DNA of 64,000 nucleotides from Chondrus crispus (lineage: Eukaryota > Rhodophyta > Florideophyceae > Gigartinales > Gigartinaceae), in the NCBI RefSeq assembly GCF_000350225.1, contig NW_005178988.1, positions 54,928 through 118,927 on the forward strand, given 5' to 3'. Below the pieces are notes generated by a model, which saw only the letters and a program-made list of their open reading frames with translations, was not told the DNA's origin and did no database searches. This document shows positions 62,101 to 64,000 of this stretch, in pieces. Position numbers and translations under genes: made by a program. The first letter of the stretch is position 1. Every line of letters begins with the position of its first letter.

Positions 62101-63772
62101 CGCGCGTCCGAACGCGCGACGAACCAAGGGGCGACGACGAAGCCCCCGTTCTCCAAGGACCCAGTCCGTTCTGGGAGGAGAACGACGAGTTCGACGCCGT
62201 TGATCTCGAACGCGCCGAAGAACCCGAAGTCGGGGCGCCCGCATCCACGGTCGCTCCTCCGCAGGACGACCTACCGGCCCCTCTTACGTTTGAGGAGATC
62301 GCCGAGGAGCAACGCGTGGATGACTTCTGCCAAACCGTTTTGGCACGACAGTCAGAGTCCCGGGACTCCGCGTTCTTCGAGGACCACCAGGGGGTGCTCA
62401 AGCGGAGACACCCCTTCGACCCTGATATCGTACAGGTGGTGGTACCTCGGACGCTCCGCGCCAGGCTCCTTCGCCTGTGCCACAACCCGGCCATCGCGGG
62501 ACACCCGGGCCAGAACCGTATGTACTACGCGCTACGTCGCGAGTACTACTGGCCCCATCTCGCCGCAGATGTCGCCGCTACGGTGCGAGGGTGTCGGACG
62601 TGCGCGATGAACCGGGTTAAGTTGCAGAAACACCTCAACCGTTTGAGGTTGTTCCCGGCAACTCGGCCGCTCGAGAGCCTGGCTATCGACATTCTGGGTC
62701 CGCTCCCCAAGACGAAGTCAGGAAAACGGTTCCTGCTCGTAATTACCGACCGCTTCACTAAGCTTACGCAGGTCGTCGCGCTACGTACGATTACCGCATA
62801 CGCCGTCGCAGTCGCGTTCTGCGACGCCTGGGTATTTAAGTACGGCGTCCCGCGCACGTTACTGTCGGATAACGGACCGCAGTTCAACGCCAAGTTCTTC
62901 CACAGCACGTGCCGGGTTCTCGGGATTACGAACCTATATACGTCGGCATACCATCCGCAGACGAACGGAGAAGTCGAGCGATACAACCGGACGATCGCCT
63001 CAATGCTGCGCAACTACGTAGGCGAGCACCAAGACGACTGGGATGTGTACGTGGGGCCGCTTACGTATGCGTACAACTCCCACGTACATCGCACCACACG
63101 CACCACGCCGTTTGAGCTCGTGCTCAGCAGGCCACCGCCAGAGTTCTCCCTTCGAAGAGTCGATGATGGCGTTCCCCCTGCCGACAGGGGGAATCAGCGA
63201 GCTGAGTTCCTAAAAACGCTGGACGATACGATACAAAAAGCCTACGGAAGCTTGCGTCGGACCCAAGCACGATACAAACGCGACTTCGACAAGCGCGTTC
63301 GAAGAATTAACGCACGTCTTAAGCCCGGGAATTACGTGTACCTGAACCCCTCCGATGGGGGGAAGACGTCGAACAAACTCGCATCACCGGCAGTCGGACC
63401 GTACCGAGTGCTCGCGAATGACAAACGCACCATCACGATCGACCGCGATGGTGTGACTGAGCGCGTCTCCGCAGACCGCTGCGTGTACTCACCCCACCGG
63501 CGAACGAGCCTCGGGCGAGCACGACTACACCCAGTGACCTTGCCGTCAAGGTCAGGGAGGGGACGCAGTTCGCAGTAGAACGGCTGCTCAAGCACCGGGT
63601 CATGGAGGATGGAACTCCGGAGTTCCTCATCAAGTGGGCGGATTACGACACGCCCACCTGGACCGCGCGGACTCACGTCCCAGAAGAGCTCGTGTCTCGC
63701 TACGCGAAACGACTTCGAGCGCGCACCGGTAGGGACCTCACTTCGGACCTGAACGCGGACGTTCAGTCTTGA
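59193..63772 (+). CDS. Gypsy pol polyprotein with C-terminal chromodomain (frameshifted near 63493)
   Basis: The long frame 59193-63578 encodes 1461 residues. Aspartic protease: AVDTCSGYNLVRKADLP with D142, then VLLGTAFIDAHV. Reverse transcriptase: VPKKDGSLRFCVDYRRLN, the active site YLDD at 637-640. RNase H: MIDTDASAYQLG and TERECFAVVWAVRTL. Integrase: zinc-binding HNPAIAGHPGQNR...CRTC, catalytic D1166, D1226 and E1262 (35 residues between the last two). RT before integrase defines Ty3/gypsy. The frame ends wrongly at 63578; from about 63495 another frame continues through a chromodomain (FAVERLL, FLIKWADYDTPTWTA) to TGA 63770-63772. One missing C in a run of four at 63492-63495 explains this. 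The chromodomain would target insertion to marked chromatin. Confidence 0.9.
63749..63766 (+). other. Hairpin at the end of pol
   Basis: CTGAACG-CGGA-CGTTCAG has a 7-bp stem at the last pol codons, followed by TCTTGAGGAAGGGG. It is the third member of the hairpin set at 30401 and 37239. Confidence 0.7.
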
Positions 63773-64000
63773 GGAAGGGGCCGTCAACCGTTCCGGTACG
63801 GCTAAACGCAACCGTTTCGTTACGGTTATATAAGTCTCTCGCAATTGGAAGACAAGGAACGTCAGGAAGGATAGGCCCACGGACGATCGCCGACAAACGC
63901 GAGGCATGTCAATACGTATTGACAAGCAAGGTCAGGGTTACGAACACCCATCCACAACCGCCGAAGGAGGATGCAGTACGAAGGACGCCACGGAGAGCAA
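63773..64000 (+). other. Post-pol region of the plus gypsy element
   Basis: This is 228 bp after the pol stop with no LTR start (no TGTAGTATAA). It contains GTCAATACGTATTGAC (63907-63922), a 16-bp perfect palindrome. The rest of the element is outside the window. Confidence 0.6.

Larger units (their letters stand above)
55788..64000 (+). mobile_element. Ty3/gypsy chromovirus-type element, plus strand, running off the window
   Basis: It has a 5' LTR at 55788-56406, primer site, gag, pol with chromodomain ending at 63772, then at least 228 bp of further sequence with no 3' LTR before the window ends. It belongs to the same superfamily as the nested minus element: same primer site, related LTRs with TGTAGTATAA/TTATGCTACA ends, colinear pol. 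After the pol stop the sequence GGGGCCGTCAACCG matches the same position in the nested element (GGGGGCCCTCAACCG), supporting a long extra region between pol and the 3' LTR in both. It is much better preserved but carries at least one frameshift in gag and one at the end of pol. Confidence 0.9.

Overview
The window looks like a nuclear segment from a compact, intron-poor eukaryote. A red alga of the florideophyte type (Chondrus-like) is the best fit. Five things point that way: long intronless genes for eukaryotic core proteins, a GH16 enzyme of the agarase/carrageenase/porphyranase type, a plastid-type peroxiredoxin Q with a long N-terminal extension, a GT8-GT64 double glycosyltransferase, and a dense gene island next to a block of nested retrotransposons. 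The organism is an inference; no rRNA or organelle marker is present.

Gene island, 1-25.8 kb. In order: a membrane-anchored histidine acid phosphatase (+), condensin II subunit G2 (-), a DUF1415 protein (-), two orphan multi-pass membrane proteins (+), the ribosome-biogenesis GTPase LSG1 (+), peroxiredoxin Q (-), a GH16 glycoside hydrolase (+), the splicing factor SYF1/XAB2 (-) and a GT8-GT64 glycosyltransferase (+). Intergenic spacers run from about 60 bp to 2.7 kb and hold little beyond short palindromes and tandem repeats. An assembly gap of 786 N (25915-26700) truncates what may be the start of another minus-strand gene.

Mobile block, 27.6-64 kb. A Ty1/copia element (27587-49028, perfect 5-bp duplication CTTTC) has a Ty3/gypsy element (29758-44174, minus strand, near-perfect duplication ACAGT/ACGGT) inserted in its gag. 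Removing the insert restores the copia gag frame. The gypsy element in turn carries two solo LTRs from other families (41443-42122, duplication CCGAG; 37420-38414, duplication TTGAG). It has lost most of gag and has several stops in pol. Between pol and the 3' LTR it carries about 6.8 kb of extra sequence, with two open or formerly open frames on the opposite strand. To the right lie a two-gene DNA transposon with 16-bp inverted ends (49183-51600), a second copy of its accessory gene (51.7-52.6 kb), a solo gypsy LTR (53080-53701), a decayed transposase copy (54.1-55.1 kb), a tRNA-like sequence (55540-55608) and a much better preserved gypsy/chromovirus-type element on the plus strand (55788 to beyond the window end).

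The least familiar parts are the extended gypsy architecture with antisense ORFs and a repeated hairpin-plus-purine-tract module, and the two-gene DNA transposon whose accessory protein is not an obvious Myb protein. Host genes were named from motif recognition only; no database search was run.
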